Under the pieces are notes generated by a model that saw only the letters and a list, made by a program, of their open reading frames with translations, was not told the DNA's origin and did not search any database. From Bradyrhizobium uaiense (GTDB lineage: Bacteria; Pseudomonadota; Alphaproteobacteria; Rhizobiales; Xanthobacteraceae), in the NCBI RefSeq assembly GCF_010811875.1, contig NZ_VKHP01000030.1, forward strand, positions 1-51,531: a stretch of 51,531 bases of DNA, in the 5' to 3' direction. Every line of letters begins with the position of its first letter. Positions within the stretch are counted from its first letter, which is position 1. Both the position numbers and the translations under genes were made by a program. Positions 9,253 to 18,431 of the stretch are shown here, piece by piece.

Positions 9253-10794
9253 CTATCGATCGGTGACCTTCAGATCGTCGCCTTGCGTACGCAAATGATG
9301 GCCGATCACGAGCCCGGTCAGGCCCAGCAAGAGCCCGAGTGCCGGCGGCGCGAACAGCGCCTCTTCCTGGAAGATGCCGTTCACCAGCACGACCATCGTG
9401 CCGAATGCGGCGAGCCCCTGCGTGAGAATTCCCGAGGCGGCATAGAGGCGCCAGGCCTTCAGTGCCATCGCAAAGAAGAAGCCGAGCGGCACCACCGCGC
9501 CGATCCCCATCTGGTAGAGCAGGACGCCGACGGCGCTCTCCACCGCGCCGTCCATCGTGCCGGCCGCTTGCGCGGCGTTCCAGTCGATCGTGAAGTAACC
9601 CTCGGAGAGATTGCCGCCGACGCCGAGACCGCGGCCGATCGGGTTCTGTCGGAATCCGTCCCAGCCGCCCATGAAGCCGATCACGTGGAAATCGCCGATC
9701 TGGAGTCCGATATGGATGGCTGCGATGGCATACACCACGAGCCCGACCAACGCGACGGCAAGGGTGATGGTGGCGCCGAACAGCCAGGTTGCTGTCCAGG
9801 CCAGGGCGACGAAGATCACCAGGACGAGCGCGCCCTTGACGCTGCAGAAGACCAGCAACGGGATCGCGGCCAGCGCCAGCCAGCGATAACCGACCGCGAA
9901 CAGGAACAGGACGGAGAAGGCGATCCCGTAGCCGAAGCTGATCGGGCTCATATTCGGCCCGAAGATGCGCAGAATTGACGACAGTCCGAGATCCTCGAAC
10001 AAGGGGCTGTTGAGAAAGCTGAAGCGGAAGCGGTCGATCAGATCGACGGGCACGTTGCCGGTTTGGCGCATCTCGGCTTCCCAGGACCCGGAGCGAGTCG
10101 CCTTCAGTTCGTCGAAGTGCCAGAACGTGTAGCCATTGGTAATGGTGAGCCAGAAATCGCGGAACAGCAGTTCGACATATCCGCAGACGATTAGCAGGAT
10201 GGCGACCGCCACCAGGAACGGGGTGATACGGATCTCGAAGGTTGCCGCGGTCAGCAGTGAGAGCTGGAACAGAAACAGCGGAAACGCAATGTTGCGCAGA
10301 TAGACGAGCGATGCATGCGCGTCCTGCGTCGCGCCGAGCAGGAAGTACACCCCAACGACCGCGAGGGTCATCAGCCCCCATCTCATGATCCGGTCGATCT
10401 CGGCGGAGTGCCTGCGCTCGCGCAGCAGATACAGCGCCAGCGTGACCAGCCACATCACCGCGCAGATGAGGAAGTTGTAGCCCTTGACGAAATCCATCTC
10501 CTGCTCGGTCGCTATGTAGGACGACAGGATCGAGACGAAGAGATTCTGGAAGAAGATGATGAAGACGGCGATCGACGGCGCATAGGCCGGCGCCGCAAGC
10601 ACGATCGCGCACCCGATCAGGCTTTCGACGACGATCGTGAGCCCGGCATTGGCAGCCTGCATGATCGGCGCAAACGCGATCGATGCCACGGCGATGCCGA
10701 GGGCAGGAACCAGGTCGCCGGCCAACAGCGGCCGTGGGGCTATCTCTGCTCGCACTGGCTCTGACCTAAATGACCGGACGTGTGGATATGCCAC
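9253..10794 (-). CDS. Polytopic membrane protein, O-antigen/exopolysaccharide polymerase-like (Wzy candidate)
   Basis: 513 residues from GTG 10794; a second in-frame GTG lies near 10755, so the start is uncertain. The protein has at least ten hydrophobic segments and a large central soluble loop (about residues 205-270), with the short motif NPIGRGLGVGGN before a second loop. This layout is that of Wzy/WaaL-like enzymes, which join lipid-linked repeat units in the periplasm. It is last in the seven-gene minus-strand polysaccharide operon, 55 bp after the GH5 gene. A GGTTAACC box sits just upstream (10834-10841). A second polymerase/ligase candidate is encoded at 22380-23693, so which of the two is the polymerase is open. 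Confidence 0.75.
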   Translation of the reverse strand: MAYPHVRSFRSEPVRAEIAPRPLLAGDLVPALGIAVASIAFAPIMQAANAGLTIVVESLIGCAIVLAAPAYAPSIAVFIIFFQNLFVSILSSYIATEQEMDFVKGYNFLICAVMWLVTLALYLLRERRHSAEIDRIMRWGLMTLAVVGVYFLLGATQDAHASLVYLRNIAFPLFLFQLSLLTAATFEIRITPFLVAVAILLIVCGYVELLFRDFWLTITNGYTFWHFDELKATRSGSWEAEMRQTGNVPVDLIDRFRFSFLNSPLFEDLGLSSILRIFGPNMSPISFGYGIAFSVLFLFAVGYRWLALAAIPLLVFCSVKGALVLVIFVALAWTATWLFGATITLAVALVGLVVYAIAAIHIGLQIGDFHVIGFMGGWDGFRQNPIGRGLGVGGNLSEGYFTIDWNAAQAAGTMDGAVESAVGVLLYQMGIGAVVPLGFFFAMALKAWRLYAASGILTQGLAAFGTMVVLVNGIFQEEALFAPPALGLLLGLTGLVIGHHLRTQGDDLKVTDR

Positions 10795-10849
10795 ACCCGC
10801 ATCGTCGATCTAGCCGCGCATTGTGTAAGAACGGGTTAACCAGCAGCCG

Positions 10850-11956
10850 CTAGCGCGTCCCGAGCAGCGCCTTCAGCACCTCGCGGTCGGCCTTGCCGGT
10901 GGCGGCATCAGCCAGACCGAAGCCCTGCGACATTTCCCAATGTGTCCAGCCCCAGCACTGTTGCCGGGCGTAGGTGGTGACGCCGGCGAGCCAGCGCAGC
11001 CGGCTGTCGCGCGGAGCCCCGGCCTTGAGCACCCCGAATTCATTGATAATGATCGGCCGCGAATGCTGCCGCTGCCAGGCGGTGGCCGGCTCGAGCCATT
11101 TGTCGATGCCGCGGTCGGGCGTGGCCCGGTCGACCATCGCAAGCGCCTTGCGCTGGTTCATCGCGGAGAGCCGTTCCCGCAACTGCTGGACTTGCGGATC
11201 GTCAGCGCGGACCGGATAGGGCAATCCGATGACGTCGTGGAGCGGCTCATTCGGGTCCCAGTGAGCCTGATGGGTGAATACCATCGGATCGTAGAAGTGA
11301 ATGGCATAGACGACGTTCGGATCGTCGAGCGGCGTGAAGCCGGGCAGTGAATCCGCGCGCTGCCAGTTGACGGGACCCGTGATCAGCGTGGTTTGCGGAA
11401 GCAGTTTGCGAATGAAGCCGGCGAGCTCGCGGACTTCGCCTTGCCATTGCGCGGCATCGACCTCCGGCTCGTTCAGGAGTTCCGCAAAGACGCGATCGGA
11501 CGGATAGCGCTGCATGACCCGCGCGAGCGCGGTCCATGCGCTGTTCATTTCGGCCATCGCGCCGGACGGATCGTCCTTGTGCAGCGCGTTGAAGTGCTGG
11601 CCCGAATGCAGGTCGATCGACACGGCATAGCCGAGCGCGAGCAGGGTCGTCAGCGCGCCATCGACGGTTTGCAGGCGGCGGTCGATTTCCGCTTTCGCGG
11701 CGAAGCGCGGCATGACGAAGTCGGCCGCCACCGGCAACCGGATGTGGGTCAAGCCGGCCTTGCGTAGCTCGAGCAGCAGGCTGCGCGGTGGTGCAGACCG
11801 TGGATCGGCGATCCAGCCGTCGGCATTGACGCCACGCGACAGCGCCGTGAGCCGATCCGCCGCGACGCCTTCGATCAGGGCGGGACAGGCCCGTGCGGCC
11901 ACGGACAGCAGGATGGAAGCGGCGGCGATGATGGCGGGGATCGATAGCCGGGCCAT
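10850..11956 (-). CDS. Secreted glycoside hydrolase family 5-like endoglycanase
   Basis: 368 residues from ATG 11956. Residues 1-23 form a signal peptide (MARLSIPAIIAAASILLSVA, then ARAC). The GH5 TIM barrel is clear: GLTHIRLPV near 69, SIDLHSGQHFN near 113, then FAELLNEPEVD with acid/base Glu163, AIHFYDPMVFTHQ near 219, and IINEFGVL with nucleophile Glu306. Such cellulase-type enzymes in export loci usually trim or edit the nascent polymer in the periplasm. It sits between the Wzz/BY-kinase-like gene (62 bp upstream) and the polymerase-like gene, which supports a role with the locus polymer rather than plant cellulose. The linkage cut is unknown. Confidence 0.88.
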   Translation of the reverse strand: MARLSIPAIIAAASILLSVAARACPALIEGVAADRLTALSRGVNADGWIADPRSAPPRSLLLELRKAGLTHIRLPVAADFVMPRFAAKAEIDRRLQTVDGALTTLLALGYAVSIDLHSGQHFNALHKDDPSGAMAEMNSAWTALARVMQRYPSDRVFAELLNEPEVDAAQWQGEVRELAGFIRKLLPQTTLITGPVNWQRADSLPGFTPLDDPNVVYAIHFYDPMVFTHQAHWDPNEPLHDVIGLPYPVRADDPQVQQLRERLSAMNQRKALAMVDRATPDRGIDKWLEPATAWQRQHSRPIIINEFGVLKAGAPRDSRLRWLAGVTTYARQQCWGWTHWEMSQGFGLADAATGKADREVLKALLGTR

Positions 11957-12018
11957 TGGACGATCAACTCGCGATCGCGGCAGGAGCAGGACACAAGCCG
12001 GCGCGACCCGCGCATCGC

Positions 12019-14337
12019 TCAGGCATATTGCTTGTCGTGTTGCCGGCTTGCGGCGGTCGATAGGAGTTCGTTGAGCACCACACCGGCGAGCTTGCGTTCG
12101 GCGCCACCGAGCGCGGTGATGATGTCTTCCATTGACGCGTTGATGTCGTGATCCACCGGCAGCGCCGCGATCAGCCCGTCCGCCATGTCGAACAGCTGCC
12201 GTTCGTCCGCACCCCACGGCATCGGCGGCCCGTCGAGGATGATGAGATCATGGCCGCCGGCGGAGCGGGCCTGCGCGATCGCCTTCCGGATCGCCTCGCT
12301 GGCCCTGGCGGGATTGCCGGGGATCGCCGGCAGGATCGCGATGCCGTTCGCGGTGTTGATGGCGCGTGACGCCTTGCTGCCGATGGTCAGCCAGTCGAGG
12401 CGGCTCGGCCTGCTCTGGACGGGATGCGCGACCCTGTCGGTCAGGGAGTGCACGCTCGCGTCCGCATCGATCAGCAGGACGCGTGCACCGTCGCGCGCAG
12501 CGACAAGCGCGATATTGAGCGCGACGACGCTGCGATCGGGATCGTTGGCTGTGCCGACCACGGCCAGCACGGGGACGCCGCCGGGCGCCGTCCGCGTTGC
12601 CAGCGCCGCATGGATCTGGCGCATGGTGATGGAGAACAGCCCCAGCGCCGAACTGGTGCGCAGCGTCGGCCAGCCGAACCGCGTGACATCGGCCGGATTG
12701 TCGCCGGTCAGGATGCCGCCGAGCGTGCGCACGACGTCGGATTCCTGCAACTCGGCGATCAGCGGTTTCTCAATCACGGGCTTGTCGACGATGCCGGCGG
12801 CCGGCTGCACCGCGGGCGACGCCTGCACGGGTGGCTTCGGCTTCGCGATCACGGGCTGCCGTTCCGGTGCGGCATCCTGTTTCGGCTGGATCCTTGGGCG
12901 GATCGGATCGGCGCCGGGCGCGAGCCGGCTGGCGGCCACGATCCAGGCCGCGGCGGCGAGGCCGCCGAACATGAAGCCGATCATTGCGAGCAGGGTCATC
13001 GCCGGCGGGAAGGTGCGCTGCTGCGGGATCGTGGCATCGCCGATCACGCGCGCGCTCGAGGTGTTGAGGCTCTCCTGCTCCTCGGTCTCGCGCGAGCGCT
13101 TGAGGAACGACTGGTAGACGTCGCGGCTGGCATCGACTTCGCGCTCGAGCTCGCGCAGCCGTACGGACGCCTGGCTCATCTGCACGCTCTGGCGCTTCTG
13201 GGCGTCCAGTGCCTTGTTGAGCGAGGCTTCGTAGTCGCGTGCCCGGGTCAGATTGTTCTTGGCCGCCTGCGCAACGCGGTCGACCTCTTCCTTGATGGTG
13301 CGGCGCAGGTCCTCGACCTGCTGCTCGACCTTGCGCAGATCCGGATGACGCGGCCCCAGCTCACCCTGCATTTCCGCCTGACGCTTCTTCGCTTCAGCAT
13401 ACTGCGAGCGCAGATTGGCGATGGTCGGCGACTGCACCGCTTCGGGGATCGCGCCCGGGTCGGTCGCGCCGCGGCGGGTGGCCTCGATCTGGTCGTAGCT
13501 GGCCTGCGCGTCGAGCGACTGGGCACGCGCTGCGGCCAGCCGCTGGTTGCCGCCCGAAAGTTGCTGGTCGGTCAGCAGATTGTCCTGCGAGCCGACGAAA
13601 TTGTTCTGCGCCTTGTACGATGCGAGCGCCTCTTCGGCATTGCGCAGGCGTTGCTGCAGCTCCTTCAACCGGCCGGACAGGTCGCGGGTGGCGCGCCGTG
13701 CGGCCTCCGCCTGCGACTGCTTGGACTCGGTGAGGTAGGCCTTGGCGATCGCGTTGGCGAGCATCGCCGCCTTGACCGGATCGTGCGACCACACGTCGAT
13801 GTCGACGATGAAGGTGCGATCGGTCTTCTTGACGTTGATATGGCGGTTCAGCGTGTCGAGCGTGTTCATCTCGATCTGCTGTTGCTGCTCCGCGCTGGTT
13901 CTCGGTTCGATGCCGAACAGGCCGAGCAGCGAGGCGAGCAGGCCCTTGCTCGCGGCGCCGCCGCCGAACTCGGGATCCCTGACGAGGTTGGTGTCGCGGA
14001 TCACCTGCAGCAATACGTTGTTGGACGTGATCAGGCGCGACTGGCTTTCGACCACCATCGCGAGGCCGGAGACGTCCTGGGCGCGCGGGGTCAGCTCGCG
14101 CTCGACGAGCTGCAGCTCGCGGGGATCGACATAGAGCTGGGCGCCCGCGGTGTATTTCGGCGTGAGGCTCTTGCCGATTGCGACCGCGATGCAGGCGCAG
14201 AGCAGCGCAGCCGACAGGATCGCAACCTTGCGCGCCCACAACAGCCGGATCAGCTCGAGCACGTTGAAGCCGGCCGGGATTGCGGCCCGGCGCGGCTCCG
14301 ACTTGGCCCGGTCTATCGGCTGGTCATAGCTAAGCAT
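12019..14337 (-). CDS. Wzz/GNVR chain-length protein fused to a degenerate BY-kinase (CpsD-like) domain
   Basis: 772 residues from ATG 14337. TM1 lies near residues 34-56 and is followed by the Wzz region, long coiled-coil segments rich in RxxLxE (about 200-400), a G-rich/GNVR segment with VYQSFLKRSRETEEQ, and TM2 (about 440-465). The cytoplasmic C-terminal domain starts near 586. It keeps Walker A' (VLLIDAD, 620-626) and Walker B (LIILDGPP, 698-705), but the Walker A loop reads GTANDPDRS, with Arg602 where the catalytic lysine should be. Only one tyrosine remains near the C-terminus. ExoP/Wzc-type proteins set chain length and drive export; this one is probably not an active kinase. It heads the downstream half of the minus-strand operon. 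Confidence 0.9.
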   Translation of the reverse strand: MLSYDQPIDRAKSEPRRAAIPAGFNVLELIRLLWARKVAILSAALLCACIAVAIGKSLTPKYTAGAQLYVDPRELQLVERELTPRAQDVSGLAMVVESQSRLITSNNVLLQVIRDTNLVRDPEFGGGAASKGLLASLLGLFGIEPRTSAEQQQQIEMNTLDTLNRHINVKKTDRTFIVDIDVWSHDPVKAAMLANAIAKAYLTESKQSQAEAARRATRDLSGRLKELQQRLRNAEEALASYKAQNNFVGSQDNLLTDQQLSGGNQRLAAARAQSLDAQASYDQIEATRRGATDPGAIPEAVQSPTIANLRSQYAEAKKRQAEMQGELGPRHPDLRKVEQQVEDLRRTIKEEVDRVAQAAKNNLTRARDYEASLNKALDAQKRQSVQMSQASVRLRELEREVDASRDVYQSFLKRSRETEEQESLNTSSARVIGDATIPQQRTFPPAMTLLAMIGFMFGGLAAAAWIVAASRLAPGADPIRPRIQPKQDAAPERQPVIAKPKPPVQASPAVQPAAGIVDKPVIEKPLIAELQESDVVRTLGGILTGDNPADVTRFGWPTLRTSSALGLFSITMRQIHAALATRTAPGGVPVLAVVGTANDPDRSVVALNIALVAARDGARVLLIDADASVHSLTDRVAHPVQSRPSRLDWLTIGSKASRAINTANGIAILPAIPGNPARASEAIRKAIAQARSAGGHDLIILDGPPMPWGADERQLFDMADGLIAALPVDHDINASMEDIITALGGAERKLAGVVLNELLSTAASRQHDKQYA

Positions 14338-14490
14338 CGACCCCAGCTTCCGTCTGAATGGCCGCACGCATCGGCTGAGGAGCACTCTTTCGGGCCACGC
14401 AACGCGCACGAGACGACGCGGAAAAAACGCAACACGAAAAATTAACCATACTCATTCGCCGACTATTCACCAGAAAGGCAAACAAAGGGT
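14338..14490. promoter_or_regulatory. Upstream region of the Wzz-like gene with a TTAACC box
   Basis: The 153 bp between the deacetylase and the Wzz-like gene are AT-rich compared with the genes around them. They contain TTAACCAT at 14442-14449, the half-site form of the alphaproteobacterial CtrA box, about 105 bases before the Wzz-like start codon. The gap makes an internal promoter plausible. No -35/-10 pair is obvious and the regulator assignment is inference. Confidence 0.3.
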
Positions 14491-15243
14491 TTAAGCGCGG
14501 GCGCATCGGAACGCCTCCGCCATCGTCAGCACAGGGACATTCCGCCGCGCCGCGGCCTCCAGCGCGTAGGTCATGAGGTCGGGCGTGCAGCCATAGAGGC
14601 TCGGCGCGTCGGCGACGTCGTGGCTGTAGAAAATTAACCAGCCGTTCATGTTTGCCGCCTCGGCGAAGGCCGCATCGATCCGCTCGTGGGACATCTGGCG
14701 GTCGATCAGCGGCATGGCGCGGAGGAATTGCAGGTCGACCTCGCCGCTGTTCACACCCGGCACGATGCTGCGGCAGGTGCGGAATTCAGACCTCAACTGG
14801 TGTTTCCGCGCATAGGAGCCGTAGCCGAACGGGTAGGCGAAGGTCTCGACCGGCATGGTCGGATCGAGCGAGTGGAGATACGTGCGGTTACGCGCGATCT
14901 CCGTCGCCAGCGAGGTCTCGTCGAGATCGCAGGCGCGGCGGTGCGAGAAGGTGTGGCAACCGACCTCATGACCGCGGCGGTGCAACGAGACGACGTCATC
15001 GGCGCTGCCGGTGGTCCAGTCGGGCGCGTCGAGCCCGACCAGCCCGCCCGACACGTAGAACGTGCCGCGGGCACCGTAGGATTCGAGAATGTCGGCGCCG
15101 AACGTCGCCGCACTCTTCGGCAGATCGTCAAAGGTGAAGGTCACCATCGGCGTCGCATTGTTCAGGCGGAAGCGCTCGACCTGAACATGCATCGCCAGCC
15201 GGTGGCTGACCTTGACCCTCGCCTCTGACCACAATGCGTTCAT
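14491..15243 (-). CDS. Polysaccharide deacetylase (NodB/CE4 family)
   Basis: 250 residues from ATG 15243, which overlaps the methyltransferase stop codon as ATGA, so translation is probably coupled. CE4 motifs are present: motif 1 TFTFDD (catalytic base Asp39, metal Asp40), motif 2 HTFSH (metal His97 and His101), motif 3 FAYPFGYGSY, and a late SHD segment near residue 209. There is no signal peptide, which suggests cytosolic action on lipid-linked intermediates or nucleotide-sugar-derived units rather than on finished polymer. In this operon it would remove N- or O-acetyl groups from the repeat unit. The substrate is not known. Confidence 0.88.
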   Translation of the reverse strand: MNALWSEARVKVSHRLAMHVQVERFRLNNATPMVTFTFDDLPKSAATFGADILESYGARGTFYVSGGLVGLDAPDWTTGSADDVVSLHRRGHEVGCHTFSHRRACDLDETSLATEIARNRTYLHSLDPTMPVETFAYPFGYGSYARKHQLRSEFRTCRSIVPGVNSGEVDLQFLRAMPLIDRQMSHERIDAAFAEAANMNGWLIFYSHDVADAPSLYGCTPDLMTYALEAAARRNVPVLTMAEAFRCARA

Positions 15244-16058
15244 TGTCCAAGCTTCCGCAGGATCACATGATAGTCGCCGTGCCGGACGTCGATCTTGCCC
15301 GGCAGCAACGCGTTCATTGCCTTCGCCGCCACGTCGATCACCGCGGCCAGAACCGGCTTGCGCCGGCGCATCTCGGGATAGCGCGGGCTCTCGTATTTCT
15401 TCCGGTAGATGACCTGCAGTCCGCGGCCGGCCACGAACGCTTCGAGATTGTTGAGAGTGACCAGCGGATGGAAATGGGTCGGGAACGGCGCCTCGCCCGG
15501 CAGCCCGGCGTGCTTCTCGCCGCGGATGTGGCGGTAGAACCAGACGTGGAACCAGTGCGGGGAATATTTCGTGACGATACCCGACAGCGATTTCGGGTTC
15601 GGCGCGCCGATCAGCAGCAGTCCGTTCGGCTTCAGCGCCTCGCAGAACCCGCTCAGCGCGGCTTCCACGTCGGGGATGTGCTCGATGACGTTGTAGCAGA
15701 TGATCAGGTCGAAACGCTGCTGCGGCGGGAAGCGATAGGTCTGGATGTCGCCGAGGACGGCTTCCTGCGCATAGCTGTTGTTGCGGATCTGATCAGGGTC
15801 AATGTCGACGACGGTCACATGCGAACGACGCAGCACGCCGAGCGGCAGATAGCTGGTCGAGCCGCCGCCGGCTTCGTAGATCGAAAGCGGTCCGGCCGGC
15901 AGCCGGGCCTCGAGGATGCTGTGAACCGTGAGCAGGCTCTGCTTGGCCTCGCCGGGCGGCAAGGCGAGCAGCGATTCCGGATGGATTTCGGCAGGGATAG
16001 TCATCGAGAGCTCGGCGAGCGGGGCAGGACGCGTAGCAAGCGCGAGGGATTTCGTCAT
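15240..16058 (-). CDS. Class I SAM-dependent methyltransferase
   Basis: 272 residues from ATG 16058 (MTKSLAL). A TTG at 16070 is an alternative start and would overlap the flippase gene by 8 bp. The SAM-binding glycine loop is YEAGGGSTSY (residues 61-70), the acidic end of strand 2 is VVDIDPDQ (84-90), and motif post-I is FDLIICYNVIEHIPD followed by LKPNGLLLIGAPN. The fold is that of UbiE/Methyltransf_11-type enzymes. Between flippase and deacetylase, it most likely methylates a sugar of the repeat unit or its lipid-linked precursor. The acceptor is not predictable. Confidence 0.85.
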   Translation of the reverse strand: MTKSLALATRPAPLAELSMTIPAEIHPESLLALPPGEAKQSLLTVHSILEARLPAGPLSIYEAGGGSTSYLPLGVLRRSHVTVVDIDPDQIRNNSYAQEAVLGDIQTYRFPPQQRFDLIICYNVIEHIPDVEAALSGFCEALKPNGLLLIGAPNPKSLSGIVTKYSPHWFHVWFYRHIRGEKHAGLPGEAPFPTHFHPLVTLNNLEAFVAGRGLQVIYRKKYESPRYPEMRRRKPVLAAVIDVAAKAMNALLPGKIDVRHGDYHVILRKLGQ

Positions 16059-16062
16059 TGGT

Positions 16063-17511
16063 TCATCCAATGTTGCTGTTTGCGAATTTGGTACGGAACA
16101 TGGCGATGCCCTGCTTCAGCCGACCGCGCAGGCGCGCGATGTCGAACAGCCAGCAGAACGCGGCGTAGACGGCGAACCCCGCTCCGACCAGCACGATGCT
16201 GGCGGGGAGATCGGCAAGGTAGAGGACGCGATCCAGCGCGCCGACCGTGACTGCCATCGCGAGCGCGGCGATGACGATCAAGGCGAGGCGGCCGATCGGG
16301 ATCGGAATCCGGAAGGCGAAGCGGCTCAGGATCAGGGCGCAGGCAAAGCCGGTGAGGTCGGCGCCGAGGCGCGCCCAGGCTGCGCCGATGGTGCCGTAGA
16401 GGCTGACCAGCAGATAGGACAGGATCACATTGGCCGCGATGATCGATGCGGTGTTGATCAGATAGAAGGAGTTGCGTCCCGACAGCAGGAAGCTCGCATG
16501 CAGATATTGCTGCGTCAGCACCTGGAACAGCACGGCGGCCGCGATGACCGGCATGATCTCGGATGCGAGCGCGCGGAAGTCGACACCGAGGATGATGTTG
16601 GCGATATGCGGGGCGATCAGGGCGAAGCCGAGACAGGCCGGCAGCGTGACGCCGGCGAGCAGTTCGAGGCAATCGGCGAGATGAGTCCTGATGGCGCCCG
16701 CCGCGTCGCCTTGCCGGGCCCGTATCTGCACGGCCATCGGAAAGAAGGCCGCGGCCATGCTCATCGCGGGCATCATCAGGGTCTGGCGAACCAGGTCCAG
16801 TGCCGCGACATATTTGCCGGCTTCGGCTGCGCCGATCAGGTTCGCGATCATGAAGCGGTCGGTCACGCTCGAGATCGCCAGCAGCGTCAGCGACAGGGTC
16901 AGCGGCAGGCCGGCGCGGGCGAGCGACCGCAGGTCGGCGCGGCTGAAATGGATGATGGTGCCGCGCCATGCGCTACGCGTCTGCACCAGAACGGCGACAA
17001 GATAGGCCAAGCTGGCCGCAAGCAACAACAGGACGCCGGTCGGGCTGATCGTTGCGACGACGACGCCGAAGCCGAGCAGGGCGCCGGCGCGGACCAGGGT
17101 CGCCCTCATCACCGAGAGTGCCTTCAACCGTGCCCGCAGCAGGTCCTGCGTCAGCTCGAACAGGCCGATCGCAATGGCGAGGGCGACGGCGGCCAGCGCC
17201 GCAGTCGCATCGAGGCCGACGAGACGCGCCAGCAGCCAGGCGATCGGCGCGGTGAGGCAGGAGATCAGATAGCCCGACGCCACCAGGCCGCGGACGTCGG
17301 TGCCGTCATCGCGGGCATGGCCGCTCAGGATCAGATTGCGGAACCAGCCGACCAGGAAGACTGAGATGACGGAGGCGAAGCCGACACCCAACAGGTAGAC
17401 GCCATAGTCATGCGGCGCGAACAGCCGCGTGAAGACGAACACGCTCAGCAGCCCGAGCAGCGCCGAAAGCACGTTGGCCGTCAGGTTGATGCTGGCCTGT
17501 CCGATCAGCAT
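16063..17511 (-). CDS. Oligosaccharide flippase (Wzx-like, MOP/PST superfamily)
   Basis: 482 residues from ATG 17511, overlapping the upstream DUF6492 gene by 7 bp. The protein is hydrophobic throughout with about 12-14 membrane segments, and the N-terminus NLTANVLSALLGLLSVFVFT followed by RLFAPHDYG is the usual opening of PST/Wzx proteins (the R-x-x-x-x-x-x-YG element). Length is typical. Wzx proteins flip undecaprenyl-linked repeat units across the inner membrane. Its presence together with Wzz-like and polymerase-like proteins marks the locus as Wzx/Wzy dependent. Confidence 0.9.
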   Translation of the reverse strand: MLIGQASINLTANVLSALLGLLSVFVFTRLFAPHDYGVYLLGVGFASVISVFLVGWFRNLILSGHARDDGTDVRGLVASGYLISCLTAPIAWLLARLVGLDATAALAAVALAIAIGLFELTQDLLRARLKALSVMRATLVRAGALLGFGVVVATISPTGVLLLLAASLAYLVAVLVQTRSAWRGTIIHFSRADLRSLARAGLPLTLSLTLLAISSVTDRFMIANLIGAAEAGKYVAALDLVRQTLMMPAMSMAAAFFPMAVQIRARQGDAAGAIRTHLADCLELLAGVTLPACLGFALIAPHIANIILGVDFRALASEIMPVIAAAVLFQVLTQQYLHASFLLSGRNSFYLINTASIIAANVILSYLLVSLYGTIGAAWARLGADLTGFACALILSRFAFRIPIPIGRLALIVIAALAMAVTVGALDRVLYLADLPASIVLVGAGFAVYAAFCWLFDIARLRGRLKQGIAMFRTKFANSNIG

Positions 17512-18431
17512 GATGCGGCAAGCTCCGCTGGTCTTGCCGCCGCCGACGACGCCAGGATGGCGTCGCTCTCGGCCACGACCTCGCGAATCGTCGCGACCGG
17601 CGTTCCCGAGAACGATGCGATCGAGAACGCGACGTCGTCCCTGTTGGCCCGCAGCAGCAGCCGGGTGAGCTCGTCCTTGCTCAGGGTCGGGTCATCCCAG
17701 TAGCTGACGCATTGCGTCTTCGGCACCACCGAGTGACGCAGCGCCGACGCCTCGTCGTTTTCGACGAAAAAGCCGTACAGCAGATATTCGGAGAACTCGC
17801 GGGTCCGGCACAGCGCCTCGATCCAGTCCATGCCGGTGGCGGCCTCGATGCGCTCGGCGAGCGCGCGAGTGGTCTGCTTGTCCCAGAAGATGATGTGTCC
17901 GATGAAATCCGGCGCCGGGAATGGCGGTGTCGGTAGGCCGATCAGCTGATGGCTGGTCTCGAGCCAGCGCGAATGGCGCGGCTGGTCGGCGGTGACCGCA
18001 TTGGCCATCTTCAGCAGCGGGATCGTGTTCGGATACTGGAAGCGCGCCAGATCGAAATCGCGGAAGAACACGATGTCGGAATCCAGGATGCAGAACCGCT
18101 CATAGGGCAGCGCGATCGTCGCCGCGATCTTCAGGATCTGTTGCACGTGCCAGCCGTTCACCGGCTTGGCGCGCAACGACCACCAGAACTGGCGGCGCTT
18201 GCGCTGGATCATGCGCGGCAGCGGCCGCAACCAGTCGGGCAGGAAGGAGGAGGCCGGAATGATGATGCGGCGCTCGCTTGCGAGCGGCGCGAACAGCGAC
18301 AGGTCGCAATCCGGCACCAGCAGATAGTGCCTGGAGAAGGACGTGACGTGGTGATCCACGCTTTCGCAAAGCAGCGTGCAGATTTCCAGATCGCGCCCAT
18401 AGGTCGGGGTCAGCAACGCGACAGGGTTCAT
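17505..18431 (-). CDS. DUF6492 family protein, glycosyltransferase-like
   Basis: 308 residues from ATG 18431, after GGAGAG. The N-terminus NPVALLTPTYGRDLEICTLL resembles the first strand of GT-A folds. RFCILDSDIVFFRDFD (residues 112-127) supplies a DxD-type metal site at Asp117/Asp119. QRKRRQFWWSLRAKP and PDFIGHIIFWDK are further family-like blocks. DUF6492 has no fixed function; the visible features support a sugar transferase. It is the first gene of the seven-gene minus-strand polysaccharide operon and overlaps the flippase gene by 7 bp. Confidence 0.75.
   Translation of the reverse strand: MNPVALLTPTYGRDLEICTLLCESVDHHVTSFSRHYLLVPDCDLSLFAPLASERRIIIPASSFLPDWLRPLPRMIQRKRRQFWWSLRAKPVNGWHVQQILKIAATIALPYERFCILDSDIVFFRDFDLARFQYPNTIPLLKMANAVTADQPRHSRWLETSHQLIGLPTPPFPAPDFIGHIIFWDKQTTRALAERIEAATGMDWIEALCRTREFSEYLLYGFFVENDEASALRHSVVPKTQCVSYWDDPTLSKDELTRLLLRANRDDVAFSIASFSGTPVATIREVVAESDAILASSAAARPAELAASC

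Noticed and set aside
12424..14445. A 673-codon plus-strand frame opposite the Wzz-like gene
   Set aside because: Low-complexity Arg/Gly/Asp-rich translation antisense to a well-supported protein.
15234..17364. Long plus-strand frames opposite the methyltransferase and flippase genes
   Set aside because: Hydrophilic Gln/Asp/Arg-rich translations with no motif, antisense to membrane-protein codons.
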